DNA of 64,000 nt, taken from assembly GCA_023229135.1 (NCBI GenBank), contig JALNZT010000010.1, forward strand, positions 50,718 to 114,717, read 5' to 3'. The translations under genes and the position numbers were made by a program. Positions 27,414 through 36,634 of this stretch are shown here, piece by piece; positions within the stretch are counted from its first letter, which is position 1; each line of letters opens with the position of its first letter. This DNA comes from Bacteroidales bacterium (GTDB lineage: Bacteria; Bacteroidota; Bacteroidia; Bacteroidales; F082). The notes beneath the pieces are model-generated. The model was not told where the DNA came from. It did not search any database and saw only the letters and a list, made by a program, of their open reading frames with translations.

Positions 27414-30400
27414 TTAAACTTTACTCGGCCAAAACTTTATCTTCGCCAGATACAACACATGATACATAGCCGGAACAATCACCAGCGTAAGGAAAGTGGC
27501 AAAGCTAAGACCAAAAATGATTGTCCATGAAATCGGCCCCCAGAACATGGCGTTATCTCCTCCAAAATAAATGTCCGGTTTAAAACTTTGAAACAGTCCT
27601 ATAAAGTCAATATTTAGGCCTGCTGCCAGTGGAACAAGACCGAGCACCGTTGTGATAGCCGTTAGCAGCACAGGTCGCAGCCTGGTTTTACCGGCTTCAA
27701 TAAGGCTTTCTACCGATTCTTTGTATGGCAGGTCGGCATCAGGATCGAGACCCATTTCCAACTTGCGCTGCCGTTTTAGTATCGTGATGTAATCAATCAA
27801 AACAATGGCATTATTTACTACCACGCCGGCCAGCGAAACAATACCCACACCCGTCATAATCACCACAAAATCCATCCGGAAAGTACCCAAGCCACCAAAA
27901 ACACCAATGGTGCTGAACAATACACTAACCAGGATAATAATAGGTTTTACAATCGAATTAAACTGACCTACTAGAATCAACAGTATGAGGCTCACCGCAA
28001 TCAGCATGGCACTCACCAGGAAAGCCATACTTTCGGCTTGCTCTTCCTGCTCACCGGTAAACTCGTAGCGGTAGCCTTCCGGAAAGTTAAAGTTGGCCAC
28101 GATAGGTTTAATCTGTTCATTGATTTCAGTGCCATTATAACCCGTAATCACGTTAGAACTAATGGTAATCATGCGGTTACGGTCTTTACGCGTAACAGCG
28201 CCATAAGTAGAACTCAACGAAACATCGGCAACGGCAGAAATTGGTACCTGCACAATTTTCCCGCTGGTCTGGTCACGAAATGTAACACGCTGGTTAAGCA
28301 GCGCAGAAAGGTTGTAGCGATACGCATCCTGCATGCGCAGTTGTATCGGATATTCGTCTTCGCCAACTTTAAAGTTGGATATTTCCGAACCAAAGAGTGC
28401 CGTACGTATAGTGCTGGCAATCTGTGCGGTAGAAAGTCCGAAGCGCCTTGCCTTGTCGCGGTCAATGGTAACATTCAGCTCAGGTTTGCCCACATCAAGG
28501 TCGATCTGAAGGCCTTCTATGCCCGGGATGCGTGCATTATTGATATGGCCGATAATGCTATCGCTCAACGCAATCAGCTTATCAAAGTCCTTACCACTGA
28601 TCTCCAAGTTAATAGGCTTCCCAACTGGTGGTCCTTCGTTTTGTTTTTCGATGGTGAGCAGCACTCCCGGATACACGCCCAATAGCTCATCAGATAGCTG
28701 CTTCATAATTTTTTTACTGCTTATGCCGCCACGATCCTGGTAGTCAATAAAGTTAACCGTTATCAGTCCTTTATTTGGGCCGCCGCCACGACCTGAAAAG
28801 CCGCTGTTTTCGCTTACAGCACCGCTACCGATATTGGTAAGCACCGATTTGACAATATGTTTATTGGGTTCAAGTATTTCATACACATGGTTTTCGATAA
28901 TACTCACCAGCGAGTCGGTAGCATCAATTTCAGTTCCCAGCGGCAGTTCTGCCAGAATATTCACATATTTGGGGTCTCCTGACGGAAAAAACTCTACCTG
29001 AGGATCGCTATTAAAATAAAGCGTTAATGTAACCAACATCAACACAAAAGTACCAATCACAGCCAACAGGGCATTCCTTTTACGCAATGTGAAGTTGAGT
29101 GTTTTTAGGTACATATGCTCGAACCAGACTAAAAAGGTGTTTTGAAACCAGCGTGCAAAACGATCTAAAAAAGCCAGATGTGCCAAACCGATTAATGCAA
29201 AAAGCACCAGGATATTGGCCAATGCCATTACTCCTGTCAAGTAAAAAACCACTGCTACGCCAATTATTGAGCCGGAAATAGTGAGTTCGCGCCTGACATT
29301 GAGCTTTCTGTTGGGATCGTCTTTTTTAAAGAACTTAGCCGACACCACAGGGATAATCACCAGAGCCGTAAAGAGCGAACTGATTAGTACGACAATCAGC
29401 GTCATGGGCAGGTATTTCATAAACTCACCAATGATGCTGTCCCAGAAGATAAGCGGGAAAAATGCCGCCAGCGTTGTCGCTGTTGAAGAGATAATCGGCA
29501 TGGCAATTTCACCCACGCCCTGCCGTGCCGCTTCGGCCAGCGAATAACCTTTGTCAACATAGCGGTAGATATTTTCGACCACCACAATGGCATTGTCCAC
29601 CAACATTCCGAGGGCCAAAATCAGCGAGAAAAGCACGATCATATTCAGTTTGAAACCCATAAATCCCATCACCATAAAGGAGATAAACATTGAAAGCGGG
29701 ATGGCCAGGCCAACAAATAAGGCGTTGCGTGTGCCCAAGAAAAAGTAAAGCACCAGCACCACAAAAATGATTCCCATGATCATACTGTTCTCTAAGTTGC
29801 TCAATTGCAGCTTAATCTGTTCCGATTGGTCGTTTGTAAGCGTGATGGATAAGTCTTCGGGCAGAGATTTGTTGCGCTGTGATTCTTCTATAAGTCGAAA
29901 AATCTTGTCGGTGGCTTCCAGCAGGTTTTCACCTCCTTTTTTTATCACCTGAACCGATACCACCGGCTTATGATTGAGGCGCGCATAGCTGGTAGGATCT
30001 TCAAAACTGTAAACCACGGTAGCTACATCGCGCAGATAAACGATATTGTTGTCTTCGTGTTTTACAATGATGTCTTCCATTTCTTTGGTATTGGTAAATT
30101 CGCCTGCAATACGCACCGAACGGGTGGTTTGGCCGGTTTTTATCTCGCCGCCCGACATGGAAACGTTCTCATTTTTGATAGCAGCTTCAATATCACCAAA
30201 ACCCAGTTTGAAGGCGTCGAGTTTGTGCTGATTTACGTGGATTTTTATCTCCCGCTCGGTAATCCCGGTGAGCTCTACCTTGGATATTTCGGAGAAGGCC
30301 TCAATCTCATCTTCCAAGTATTCAGCATAATTTTTAAGCTCGTTAATGCTGTAATCACCTGATAGGTTGATGTTTAATATAGGAAACTCCGAGAAGTCGA

Positions 30401-30833
30401 TATCCGTCACCATCGGGTCTTCCAGCAGGTTGTCGGGTAGTTCTTTTTTGGCTTTATCTACCGCGTCTTTCACTTCTTGTAAGGCATCCTTGATATTAAC
30501 ATTGGTGTTAAACTCCACAAAAACATTGGAGACATCTTGACTCGAAAGCGAGGTCATTTTCTTGATTCCGTCTACCGATTCAATCTCTTTTTCGAGCTCG
30601 CGGGTGATCAAGTTCTCAATATCCAGTGGAGAGTTTCCGGGATATACTGTTTGCACCATCACGGTAGGAATCACGATATCGGGGAAGAGTTCTTTGGGAA
30701 GCGACCGATACGAATAAAAACCAAAAACAATCAGTATTAGCGTGAGTAAAAAGATGGTGTTGCGGTTATTGAGCGCCCAGGTCGTTAGTGCAAAGTCCCT
30801 TTCTTTGGGGGGATTTTTAGGTTTGTCTGTCAT
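27414..30833 (-). CDS. RND-family efflux transporter permease
   Basis: Inner-membrane, proton-driven drug or lipid exporter of 1139 residues, the pump of a tripartite efflux complex. It has the two-fold RND architecture: a helix near 25-45, a porter domain, helices 2-6 (about 345-560) with LGMLVDNAIVVVENIYR, a second periplasmic domain (about 620-890), and helices 8-12 ending near LVIVPAMYHVLYL. In the proton-relay motif the second acidic residue of the VDD pair is Asn, as in many Bacteroidetes homologues. SLPKELFPDI and YPGNSPLDIE near the N-terminus are typical of AcrB/CzcA-like pumps. It is last in the operon, 11 nt after the membrane fusion gene. The substrate cannot be named. Confidence 0.93.
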   Translation of the reverse strand: MTDKPKNPPKERDFALTTWALNNRNTIFLLTLILIVFGFYSYRSLPKELFPDIVIPTVMVQTVYPGNSPLDIENLITRELEKEIESVDGIKKMTSLSSQDVSNVFVEFNTNVNIKDALQEVKDAVDKAKKELPDNLLEDPMVTDIDFSEFPILNINLSGDYSINELKNYAEYLEDEIEAFSEISKVELTGITEREIKIHVNQHKLDAFKLGFGDIEAAIKNENVSMSGGEIKTGQTTRSVRIAGEFTNTKEMEDIIVKHEDNNIVYLRDVATVVYSFEDPTSYARLNHKPVVSVQVIKKGGENLLEATDKIFRLIEESQRNKSLPEDLSITLTNDQSEQIKLQLSNLENSMIMGIIFVVLVLYFFLGTRNALFVGLAIPLSMFISFMVMGFMGFKLNMIVLFSLILALGMLVDNAIVVVENIYRYVDKGYSLAEAARQGVGEIAMPIISSTATTLAAFFPLIFWDSIIGEFMKYLPMTLIVVLISSLFTALVIIPVVSAKFFKKDDPNRKLNVRRELTISGSIIGVAVVFYLTGVMALANILVLFALIGLAHLAFLDRFARWFQNTFLVWFEHMYLKTLNFTLRKRNALLAVIGTFVLMLVTLTLYFNSDPQVEFFPSGDPKYVNILAELPLGTEIDATDSLVSIIENHVYEILEPNKHIVKSVLTNIGSGAVSENSGFSGRGGGPNKGLITVNFIDYQDRGGISSKKIMKQLSDELLGVYPGVLLTIEKQNEGPPVGKPINLEISGKDFDKLIALSDSIIGHINNARIPGIEGLQIDLDVGKPELNVTIDRDKARRFGLSTAQIASTIRTALFGSEISNFKVGEDEYPIQLRMQDAYRYNLSALLNQRVTFRDQTSGKIVQVPISAVADVSLSSTYGAVTRKDRNRMITISSNVITGYNGTEINEQIKPIVANFNFPEGYRYEFTGEQEEQAESMAFLVSAMLIAVSLILLILVGQFNSIVKPIIILVSVLFSTIGVFGGLGTFRMDFVVIMTGVGIVSLAGVVVNNAIVLIDYITILKRQRKLEMGLDPDADLPYKESVESLIEAGKTRLRPVLLTAITTVLGLVPLAAGLNIDFIGLFQSFKPDIYFGGDNAMFWGPISWTIIFGLSFATFLTLVIVPAMYHVLYLAKIKFWPSKV

Positions 30834-30844
30834 AATAGTTGCTG

Positions 30845-31981
30845 CTAAGATGTTTTGAGTAAACTACCGTCGGTGACGCGGCTAAAGCCGTCGGTAATTA
30901 TTTGGTCGCCGGCCTCCAGTCCTTTGATAACGCGGGTATTGCTACCAAAAGTGCGCCCCGTAATGACGTAGCGCTTACGGGCAACACGTTCGTTACCTTC
31001 TTTAGCCGCCACATAAATATACCGGCCATTGAGGTCTTCTTTAATGATTTTAGAAGGAATGACCAGGCTGTTTTCTGCCGTAAAATCATTCACACGAATG
31101 ATGGCTATCATATTGGGTTTCAACATTTCTTCTTTATTATCAAGGCGTAGCTCCACCTCAAATGTGCGGTTATTTTTGTTGATAACATTGCTCACCCTGT
31201 TTATCTTCAAAGTTTTTTCGTAGTCGGGATAGGAAGGAAATGTCAGACTCACGGTGTCGCCACTTTTGATAGAAGGCAGAAAAGATTCTGAAATATCAGC
31301 CCGCACATACAGCTCGCTCAGGTCGACCAGCTGAATCAGTTGCATCCCGGGAACGGCAAGCTCGCCCTTTTTTTGATTCACCTTTTCTACGATACCATCG
31401 ATGGGTGCATAAATCAACGACATAGCTAACTGTGCCTGTATGGTTTCCAAGCGGTTTTCAATGCTTTTTTTGCTGTTGCGGGCTTCTAAGTATTGCAGCT
31501 CTGAGCCGATCTGTTGTTTCCAAAGCCTTTCCTGTCGTTCATAAATCTCTGTAGCCAGCGACAGCGAGGTTTGTAGCTCGGCGATATTTTTTTCTGTCAC
31601 CTCGGTATTGAGCCGGGCAAGCAGCTGACCTTTACGCACGCGGTCGCCTTCCTGAACATAAATTTCCATAATTTGACCGTTTACTTCAGGACTTATAAAT
31701 GCTTCATTCACAGCTTCAACACTTCCGCTGGCTTCAAAAAAGTGTTTAAAAGTAACCCGCTTTACTTCTTGAAGCACCACCGGTTCGCGTGTTTGCTGCT
31801 CGTCGCCATTAGAAATTACGGCCAGCTTCTGTTCTGTTTCGCTGATCTGTTGTGTAATTTCACGTTTTTGCTGGCGGAGTGCCTCCAGCTTACTGCTCAA
31901 AGATTGTTCTGTTTCTGATGTGCCGCAGGAAGATAAAAAACCCAGGATCAGTGTTGTAAGTATAAAATGTATTGTTCTCAT
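30845..31981 (-). CDS. Efflux membrane fusion lipoprotein (HlyD/AcrA family)
   Basis: Periplasmic adaptor linking the RND pump to the outer-membrane channel. It is 378 residues long with a lipoprotein signal and lipobox LSSC at Cys19. A coiled coil follows (SLSSKLEALRQQKREITQQI), then a lipoyl/barrel-sandwich domain (ISPEVNGQIMEIYVQEGDRV and YAPIDGIVEKVNQKKGEL), an alpha hairpin between the halves, a beta-barrel (LTFPSYPDYEKTLKI) and a membrane-proximal domain ending GFSRVTDGSLL. It starts 6 nt after the TetR-like gene and ends 11 nt before the permease. Confidence 0.92.
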   Translation of the reverse strand: MRTIHFILTTLILGFLSSCGTSETEQSLSSKLEALRQQKREITQQISETEQKLAVISNGDEQQTREPVVLQEVKRVTFKHFFEASGSVEAVNEAFISPEVNGQIMEIYVQEGDRVRKGQLLARLNTEVTEKNIAELQTSLSLATEIYERQERLWKQQIGSELQYLEARNSKKSIENRLETIQAQLAMSLIYAPIDGIVEKVNQKKGELAVPGMQLIQLVDLSELYVRADISESFLPSIKSGDTVSLTFPSYPDYEKTLKINRVSNVINKNNRTFEVELRLDNKEEMLKPNMIAIIRVNDFTAENSLVIPSKIIKEDLNGRYIYVAAKEGNERVARKRYVITGRTFGSNTRVIKGLEAGDQIITDGFSRVTDGSLLKTS

Positions 31982-31987
31982 TTAGTC

Positions 31988-32611
31988 TTATTTAGTTTCA
32001 ATGGTGATAAATTCGGGATGATTGTTCTGAATGTATTGCCTGCCTTTTTTGGAGATAATCCCGAAAAGATGGTATTTGAATACCTCCGTAAAAAATTTGT
32101 TGGAGTGCAGTTCTTCGGTAGTGATGAGGTCGCTGTGCATAAAATATTCAATGCGCAACAGGCTCAACTTTGCCAGTATATCTTCGTCAATATCGGTACG
32201 GTAGTATGCTTCTGCTTTCCCTTTTTTCAGATTTTCGAGCATCATATTATAGGTATGAAGGCGGTGTGTTTCGCGTAATTTTTTGAAAAGTTGTGGGAAA
32301 AAGCGCTCCAAATCAAATTCCAGAATAGGGTTTCGCGAGCGAATCATCTCATTCACATAGCGATATACCTCCATCATCTCTTCAATGGCATTCAAGTTTT
32401 TATCGATACTATTCATCAGACACTGGTTTTGCGCCATAATGGTGTTCAGTGCCTTCTCTACCAAATCATTTTTATCGGTAAAATACTGATATAAAGTCTT
32501 TTTTGAAATACCAATCTGCCGGGCAAGTTCATCCATGGTGATGCTTTTGATGCCATACCGACTAAAGATTTCGGCGGCCTGCGCGATAATTTCTTTTTCC
32601 TTTGAGTCCAT
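31988..32611 (-). CDS. TetR/AcrR-family regulator of the efflux operon
   Basis: A 207-residue repressor-type regulator. The N-terminal helix-turn-helix is complete: AEIFSRYGIKSITMDELARQ, then IGISKKTLYQYFTDKNDLVEKAL. The C-terminal ligand domain follows the Bacteroidetes type (NPILEFDLERFFPQLFKKLR). It is encoded inside the efflux operon, 11 nt after the TolC-like gene and 6 nt before the fusion protein gene, so autoregulation of the whole operon is likely. The inverted repeat at 34050-34077 upstream of the TolC gene is a candidate operator. Confidence 0.9.
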   Translation of the reverse strand: MDSKEKEIIAQAAEIFSRYGIKSITMDELARQIGISKKTLYQYFTDKNDLVEKALNTIMAQNQCLMNSIDKNLNAIEEMMEVYRYVNEMIRSRNPILEFDLERFFPQLFKKLRETHRLHTYNMMLENLKKGKAEAYYRTDIDEDILAKLSLLRIEYFMHSDLITTEELHSNKFFTEVFKYHLFGIISKKGRQYIQNNHPEFITIETK

Positions 32612-32622
32612 TTTCCGACTTA

Positions 32623-33981
32623 TTAATCCTGATAAGCATCTGCCAGCAAGCTCTCCAGCGAAACGCCCATATTGAGCACCTGCAAGGCCGCATTGATGTA
32701 TTGCGATTGCGCGTTGAGGTATTGGTTGTGGGTATTCAGCAGGTCGAGGCTTGAGGCCACGCCTTCGCGGTATTTGATACCGGTGCGCCGAAATATTTTA
32801 GCGGCGATTTCTTTGTTTTTGCGCGTGTTGGTGTAGTTCAGCAAGGCGTTTTCGTAATCATTTAGCGTAGTCTCAAATTGAATCTCCAGACTCGACTTAA
32901 GCTGCTTTTCAGCAACCTTGGTTTTTTCATGCTCAAACTGTGCCTGCTTTACTTTGGCATGACGCTGGCCGCTGCTGAAAATCGGGATATTCATGTTGAC
33001 ACCAAATACCGAGCTGCCAAACCATTTTTCGTCCGGATTAAAAAAGTTCCAACTGCCGCGCTGTGCCTGGGTTTGATAACTTACGAAAGCCGAAAGCGTA
33101 GGCATATAGTTACTTTTTTCGAGCTTCACCTGAAGTAGCGCAAGGTCTTGCTGGTTTTTTAGAATCTGGAAGTCGATATTTTTGTGTACTTCAAAATTGC
33201 TGGCCTGTAGTCTTTGGCTCGTTGTTGCGGACACCAGCTCTTCCAGGTTTTCTTGTAACGATAAAGAGGCTTCCTTATTCAGACCGAGATAAAATTTAAG
33301 GTAGGCCTTAGAAATTTCGAGCTGACTGAGGGCGTCGATGCGGCTTACCTCAAGGTCCGAAATCAAAAGCTCGAGCTGGTCAACATCCGTTTCTTCCACA
33401 AAACCATTTTCAAATATAATACGTGTTTCATCAGCCAACTTGCGCGTAATATTCAAGGTAGAATCAATCACGGCGATACCTTCTTCGGTAGCCAAAACCA
33501 TAAAATAAGCTTCGGAAACGGTTTTTATCACGTCGATCTTACTTTTGCGAAACTGCTTTTTACTTTGCTGCAAAAAAGTTTTAGAAGCCTGTAAACCAAC
33601 AATATAACTCCCACTAAACAACAGTTGGTTTACGTAGCCACTGAGCGAAGCATTATACTTGGTGCCAAACTGTATTTCGACGTCCTGACCCGGCTGGTCA
33701 AAAAAATCTCCCGGCAAAAGTTGTGTCGGAAGTGCCATATTATCGTTGTAATTAACGGAAGCCTCAAGCTGCGGCAAACCAAGGCTGACGGCTTCTTTTA
33801 CCCGGTAGCGTGCCTTGTCGATGTCTATCTCAGAACTTTGCAGGCTATAATTATGTTCGAGGGCATATTCACGTGCATCTTGCAGGTTCAACAACTTTTC
33901 TTCGCTCTGCGCCAACAGCAAATCGGCACTTTGCAGCATCACTGCAAGCAAAAGAATAGTTACTAATTTATGTTTATCCAT
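32623..33981 (-). CDS. TolC-family outer-membrane efflux channel
   Basis: Outer-membrane/periplasmic channel of the tripartite pump. The start at 33981 gives MDKHKLVTILLLAVML, a proper signal peptide; the frame is open 59 codons further upstream but without a signal sequence. The mature protein, about 430 residues, has the two OEP repeats with long helices (NLQDAREYALEHNYSLQSSE, DYENALLNYTNTRKNKEIAA) and the conserved C-terminal pattern REGVASSLDLLNTHNQYLNA. It is the first gene of the operon tolC-like, tetR-like, fusion protein, RND permease; all gaps are 6-12 nt. Confidence 0.92.
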   Translation of the reverse strand: MDKHKLVTILLLAVMLQSADLLLAQSEEKLLNLQDAREYALEHNYSLQSSEIDIDKARYRVKEAVSLGLPQLEASVNYNDNMALPTQLLPGDFFDQPGQDVEIQFGTKYNASLSGYVNQLLFSGSYIVGLQASKTFLQQSKKQFRKSKIDVIKTVSEAYFMVLATEEGIAVIDSTLNITRKLADETRIIFENGFVEETDVDQLELLISDLEVSRIDALSQLEISKAYLKFYLGLNKEASLSLQENLEELVSATTSQRLQASNFEVHKNIDFQILKNQQDLALLQVKLEKSNYMPTLSAFVSYQTQAQRGSWNFFNPDEKWFGSSVFGVNMNIPIFSSGQRHAKVKQAQFEHEKTKVAEKQLKSSLEIQFETTLNDYENALLNYTNTRKNKEIAAKIFRRTGIKYREGVASSLDLLNTHNQYLNAQSQYINAALQVLNMGVSLESLLADAYQD

Positions 33982-34484
33982 AAGGGTATATTCTCGTTTC
34001 TTTAGTTCGGGATTAATTTGGGGCCGCAAAATTAGAGTAATAAACAGCAGGAAACGATAATTGTTTAAAAAGTTTCCGTAGTTTTTTGTTAAAAATATTC
34101 TTCGCTGTTTTGTTGGCGTTGGCTTGAATCTCGCATTCTTTTGAGCCTCTTCCGGCAATTAACTTTTTCTTTTAACTTTATTAACGAAGGCGCATATTAT
34201 AAGCAAATAGAAAGTAAAACCCGATAAAACCAGCCCAGGAAGTATAAATTATTCTTGAATTGATCTTTTTGATTTTCAATTACTGAGAAATCGGACTGCT
34301 TTATTAACGCAGCCATCATAAAATCCATCGCTTGTAACCTGAAAAGCTGTTTTTTAATATGCTTAATTTAAAGGCTGTACAAATTCTTTCTAACTTTTAA
34401 GGTCAGTCTCTTGCTGAGATAGATTAACCTTCCTCCGACTAAAATAGCCCGACGAAACAACCCTATACTATAGGTGTCGAAAAT
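33982..34484. other. Gene-free region upstream of the efflux operon
   Basis: AT-rich, with no convincing gene. It should hold the operon promoter (minus strand) and the 3' flank of the gldA-like gene. It contains the candidate operator at 34050-34077 and the motif ACCCTATACTATAGGTG (34460-34476), whose close relative occurs on the minus strand at 168-188. Confidence 0.5.
34050..34077. promoter_or_regulatory. Candidate TetR operator upstream of the efflux operon
   Basis: GGAAAC (34050-34055) and GTTTCC (34072-34077) form an inverted repeat 28 bp long overall with an A/T-rich centre, located about 70 bp upstream of the TolC-like start. The length suits a TetR dimer pair, but the central part is not symmetric. 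Confidence 0.35.
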
Positions 34485-35393
34485 TTAGGACTTCGTAAAC
34501 ACTTGAAAAGCCTCTTCCATACTCAGTGCTTCTTGTTGCATCGACTGGATATTGATATCATGCGTCATCGCCCATTGCATCAACTCTTTACGCACATTTT
34601 CTTTTTCGTTATATTCTATCAGCCAATGGTTTGCGCTAATTTCCTGCAAGCTCTTTATGCCATTGATCTTTTTGAGCTGGTTGGCATTCACCGTCTCCTC
34701 AAAACGCACCATCAACACATTGCTCTTGGGTTTCTTTTTCAGATTTTGGGTGCTGTCGTCGGCCACCAGCTTTCCGTTATTAATAATGATGGCACGATCG
34801 CAAATAGCTTCCACTTCTTGCATGATATGGGTGGACAAAATCACTGTTTTTTCTTTGCCCAGCGATTTTATCAGTGCACGAATATCAACCAACTGATTGG
34901 GATCCAAACCACTGGTAGGTTCATCAAGGATTAAAACTTGGGGATTATGCATCATGGCTTGTGCAAGGCCAACACGCTGGCGATAACCTTTGGACAAAGC
35001 ACCAATTTTTTTATTGATTTCGATAGTCAGACCAGTTTGCTGGATCAGCTCATCAATACGCGAGCCGGTTTGCTTTCCCAATTTATGGATTCCGGCAATA
35101 AACCGCAGATATTCGGCCACATACATATCGGTATATAAGGGATTATTTTCGGGCAGGTATCCCACTAATTTGCGTACTTCCATTGATTGGTCAATCACGT
35201 CAAAGCCATTTACAGACGCTTTTCCGGCCGTAGGAGGAATAAAACAGCTCAGAATCTTCATCAGGGTAGATTTTCCGGCACCATTAGGCCCCAGCAAACC
35301 AACCACTTCACCTTTATGAATAGTCAAACTAAGCTGGTCAAGTGCCATTTGCTTTCCATACCTTTTGGAAACATCAGTTACAATTACCGACAT
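34485..35393 (-). CDS. gldA: GldA-like ABC transporter ATP-binding protein
   Basis: Cytoplasmic ATPase subunit of an ABC exporter, 302 residues. It has Walker A GPNGAGKST (35-43), Q-loop region VGYLPENNPLY, signature LSKGYRQRVG, Walker B LILDEP, and H-loop STHIMQEVEAICD. The stretch DEPTSGLDPNQLVDIRALI followed by STHIMQEVEAICD is characteristic of GldA, the gliding-motility ATPase of Bacteroidetes. The extra C-terminal 70 residues also fit GldA length. The partner genes gldF and gldG are not adjacent, so it may serve another permease. It is divergent from the ribosomal-protein operon. Confidence 0.75.
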   Translation of the reverse strand: MSVIVTDVSKRYGKQMALDQLSLTIHKGEVVGLLGPNGAGKSTLMKILSCFIPPTAGKASVNGFDVIDQSMEVRKLVGYLPENNPLYTDMYVAEYLRFIAGIHKLGKQTGSRIDELIQQTGLTIEINKKIGALSKGYRQRVGLAQAMMHNPQVLILDEPTSGLDPNQLVDIRALIKSLGKEKTVILSTHIMQEVEAICDRAIIINNGKLVADDSTQNLKKKPKSNVLMVRFEETVNANQLKKINGIKSLQEISANHWLIEYNEKENVRKELMQWAMTHDINIQSMQQEALSMEEAFQVFTKS

Positions 35394-35504
35394 AAATATA
35401 AATTTTCAACAAAAATACGGCATTTTTAAAGAAGAGACATTGACGGCTTTTGACAGAAACAAACAGATTATATCAATGAGTTACATCAGCAACGAAAGTT
35501 TATG

Positions 35505-35545
35505 TACTTTTGCAAACCCTAAAACTGTCTGCATTAATGAGGGTT
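35505..35545 (+). promoter_or_regulatory. Possible distal promoter and hairpin upstream of rplM
   Basis: TACTTTTG (35505-35512) fits TAnnTTTG, although no good -33 lies 19-21 nt upstream. Just after the expected start site, AACCCT (35515-35520) can pair with AGGGTT (35540-35545). This could be a second, distal rplM promoter with a structured leader. Confidence 0.3.
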
Positions 35546-35590
35546 CGGCTCTGCTAAGGCTAAAACTATCAACAAATTAATGTGGATAAA

Positions 35591-35622
35591 TTTGGCCAAA
35601 CAAAAATAAGTTTCTATTTTTG
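35591..35622 (+). promoter_or_regulatory. Bacteroidetes promoter of rplM-rpsI
   Basis: TTTG at 35591-35594 is followed after exactly 20 nt by TATTTTTG (35615-35622), a full match to the TTTG / TAnnTTTG consensus. Transcription should begin near 35628, about 52 nt before the rplM ATG. Confidence 0.75.
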
Positions 35623-35627
35623 CACCC

Positions 35628-35679
35628 CGTTTTGGGAGAAGTAGGTGCTGTAAGGACACATGAAAACATTAAAAGTCAA
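35628..35679 (+). promoter_or_regulatory. Possible L13 autoregulatory leader
   Basis: The short leader between the promoter and rplM contains CCCCGTTTTGGGAG (small stem) and GTGCTGTAAGGAC. Bacteroidia are known to carry an L13-binding leader here, so this segment is a candidate; a covariance search would decide. Confidence 0.4.
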
Positions 35680-36135
35680 ATGAATACACTTAGTTACAAA
35701 ACTGTAAGCGTCAACAAAGAAAATGCCAACAAGCAGTGGTTTATCATTGATGCTGAAGGTCAAATTTTGGGCCGTCTGGCTTCCGAAATTGCGAAAATTT
35801 TAAGAGGCAAAAACAAAGTTTGCTTCACTCCCCACAGTGACTGTGGCGACAACGTAGTAGTTATCAATGCTGAAAAAATTGCCCTCACCGGCAATAAAAT
35901 GGAATCAAAATACTATGTTTGGCATACCGGCCATCCCGGTGGACAACGTACACGTCCGATCAAAGAGCAGCTTGAACGCAAACCGATATCCGTGCTTGAG
36001 CATGCTATCAAAGGAATGTTACCTAAAACGAAACTTGGCGCTGAAATTTTCCGCAACTTATATGTATATGCCGGAACAGAACACAAGCATGAAGCCCAGC
36101 AGCCTAAAGAAATCAAATTCAATACAACTAAATAA
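35680..36135 (+). CDS. rplM: 50S ribosomal protein L13
   Basis: Early-assembling large-subunit protein of 151 residues. ATG 35680 gives MNTLSYKTVSVNKENANKQW, the usual N-terminus; the frame open from 35620 would start inside the promoter. The L13 signature is present (WFIIDAEGQILGRLASEIAK, then YYVWHTGHPGG and AIKGMLPKTKLG). It is followed by rpsI after 2 nt, the universal rplM-rpsI pairing. Confidence 0.97.
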   Translation: MNTLSYKTVSVNKENANKQWFIIDAEGQILGRLASEIAKILRGKNKVCFTPHSDCGDNVVVINAEKIALTGNKMESKYYVWHTGHPGGQRTRPIKEQLERKPISVLEHAIKGMLPKTKLGAEIFRNLYVYAGTEHKHEAQQPKEIKFNTTK

Positions 36136-36137
36136 TC

Positions 36138-36524
36138 ATGGAAGTTATCAACGCTTTAGGCAGAAGAAAAACTGCTGTTGCCCGTGTTTACCTCAAAAGT
36201 GGTAATGGCACTATTACAATTAACAAGCGCGACTATAAAGAGTACTTTCCAACCGGCATACTTCAATATATAGTTGAACAACCGATGATGCTTACCGACA
36301 ATGTAGGCAAATTCGACATCAAAATCAACCTCGATGGCGGTGGAATAAACGGACAAGCTGAAGCAGCAAGATTAGGCATTAGCCGTGCCCTTTGCATCAT
36401 TGATGCTGAGTATCGTCCTATTCTAAAAGCTAAAGGTCTGATGCGTCGTGACCCACGTATGGTTGAGCGCAAAAAGCCAGGCCAGCCAGGAGCGCGAAAG
36501 AAATTTCAGTTTAGTAAACGCTAG
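36138..36524 (+). CDS. rpsI: 30S ribosomal protein S9
   Basis: Small-subunit protein of 128 residues whose C-terminal tail reaches the P-site tRNA. The N-terminal signature GRRKTAVARVYLKSGNG, the middle GGGINGQAEAARLGISRAL and the conserved C-terminus DPRMVERKKPGQPGARKKFQFSKR-type end (Lys-Arg) are all intact. It is the second gene of the rplM operon. A structured intergenic hairpin separates it from rpsB. Confidence 0.97.
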   Translation: MEVINALGRRKTAVARVYLKSGNGTITINKRDYKEYFPTGILQYIVEQPMMLTDNVGKFDIKINLDGGGINGQAEAARLGISRALCIIDAEYRPILKAKGLMRRDPRMVERKKPGQPGARKKFQFSKR

Positions 36525-36560
36525 ACCCTTCGCAAGTCTGCAACTGTGTTTAGTATCCAA

Positions 36561-36607
36561 ATTACTGAGACTTACTTCCTTGAAGAACTACTCAGTAATT
36601 GTTTTTA
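36561..36607 (+). promoter_or_regulatory. Hairpin between rpsI and rpsB (attenuator or terminator)
   Basis: ATTACTGAG (36561-36569) pairs perfectly with CTCAGTAAT (36591-36599), and CTTC/GAAG can pair inside the 21-nt loop. TGTTTTT follows. It could end the rplM-rpsI transcript or form the S2 leader. Confidence 0.55.
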
Positions 36608-36634
36608 GTGAATGTAAACAATTAATTAAATCCT

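Noticed and set aside
28038..28685. 215-codon plus-strand frame antisense to the RND permease
   Set aside because: The minus strand encodes a full RND protein; this frame follows its codon pattern in reverse.
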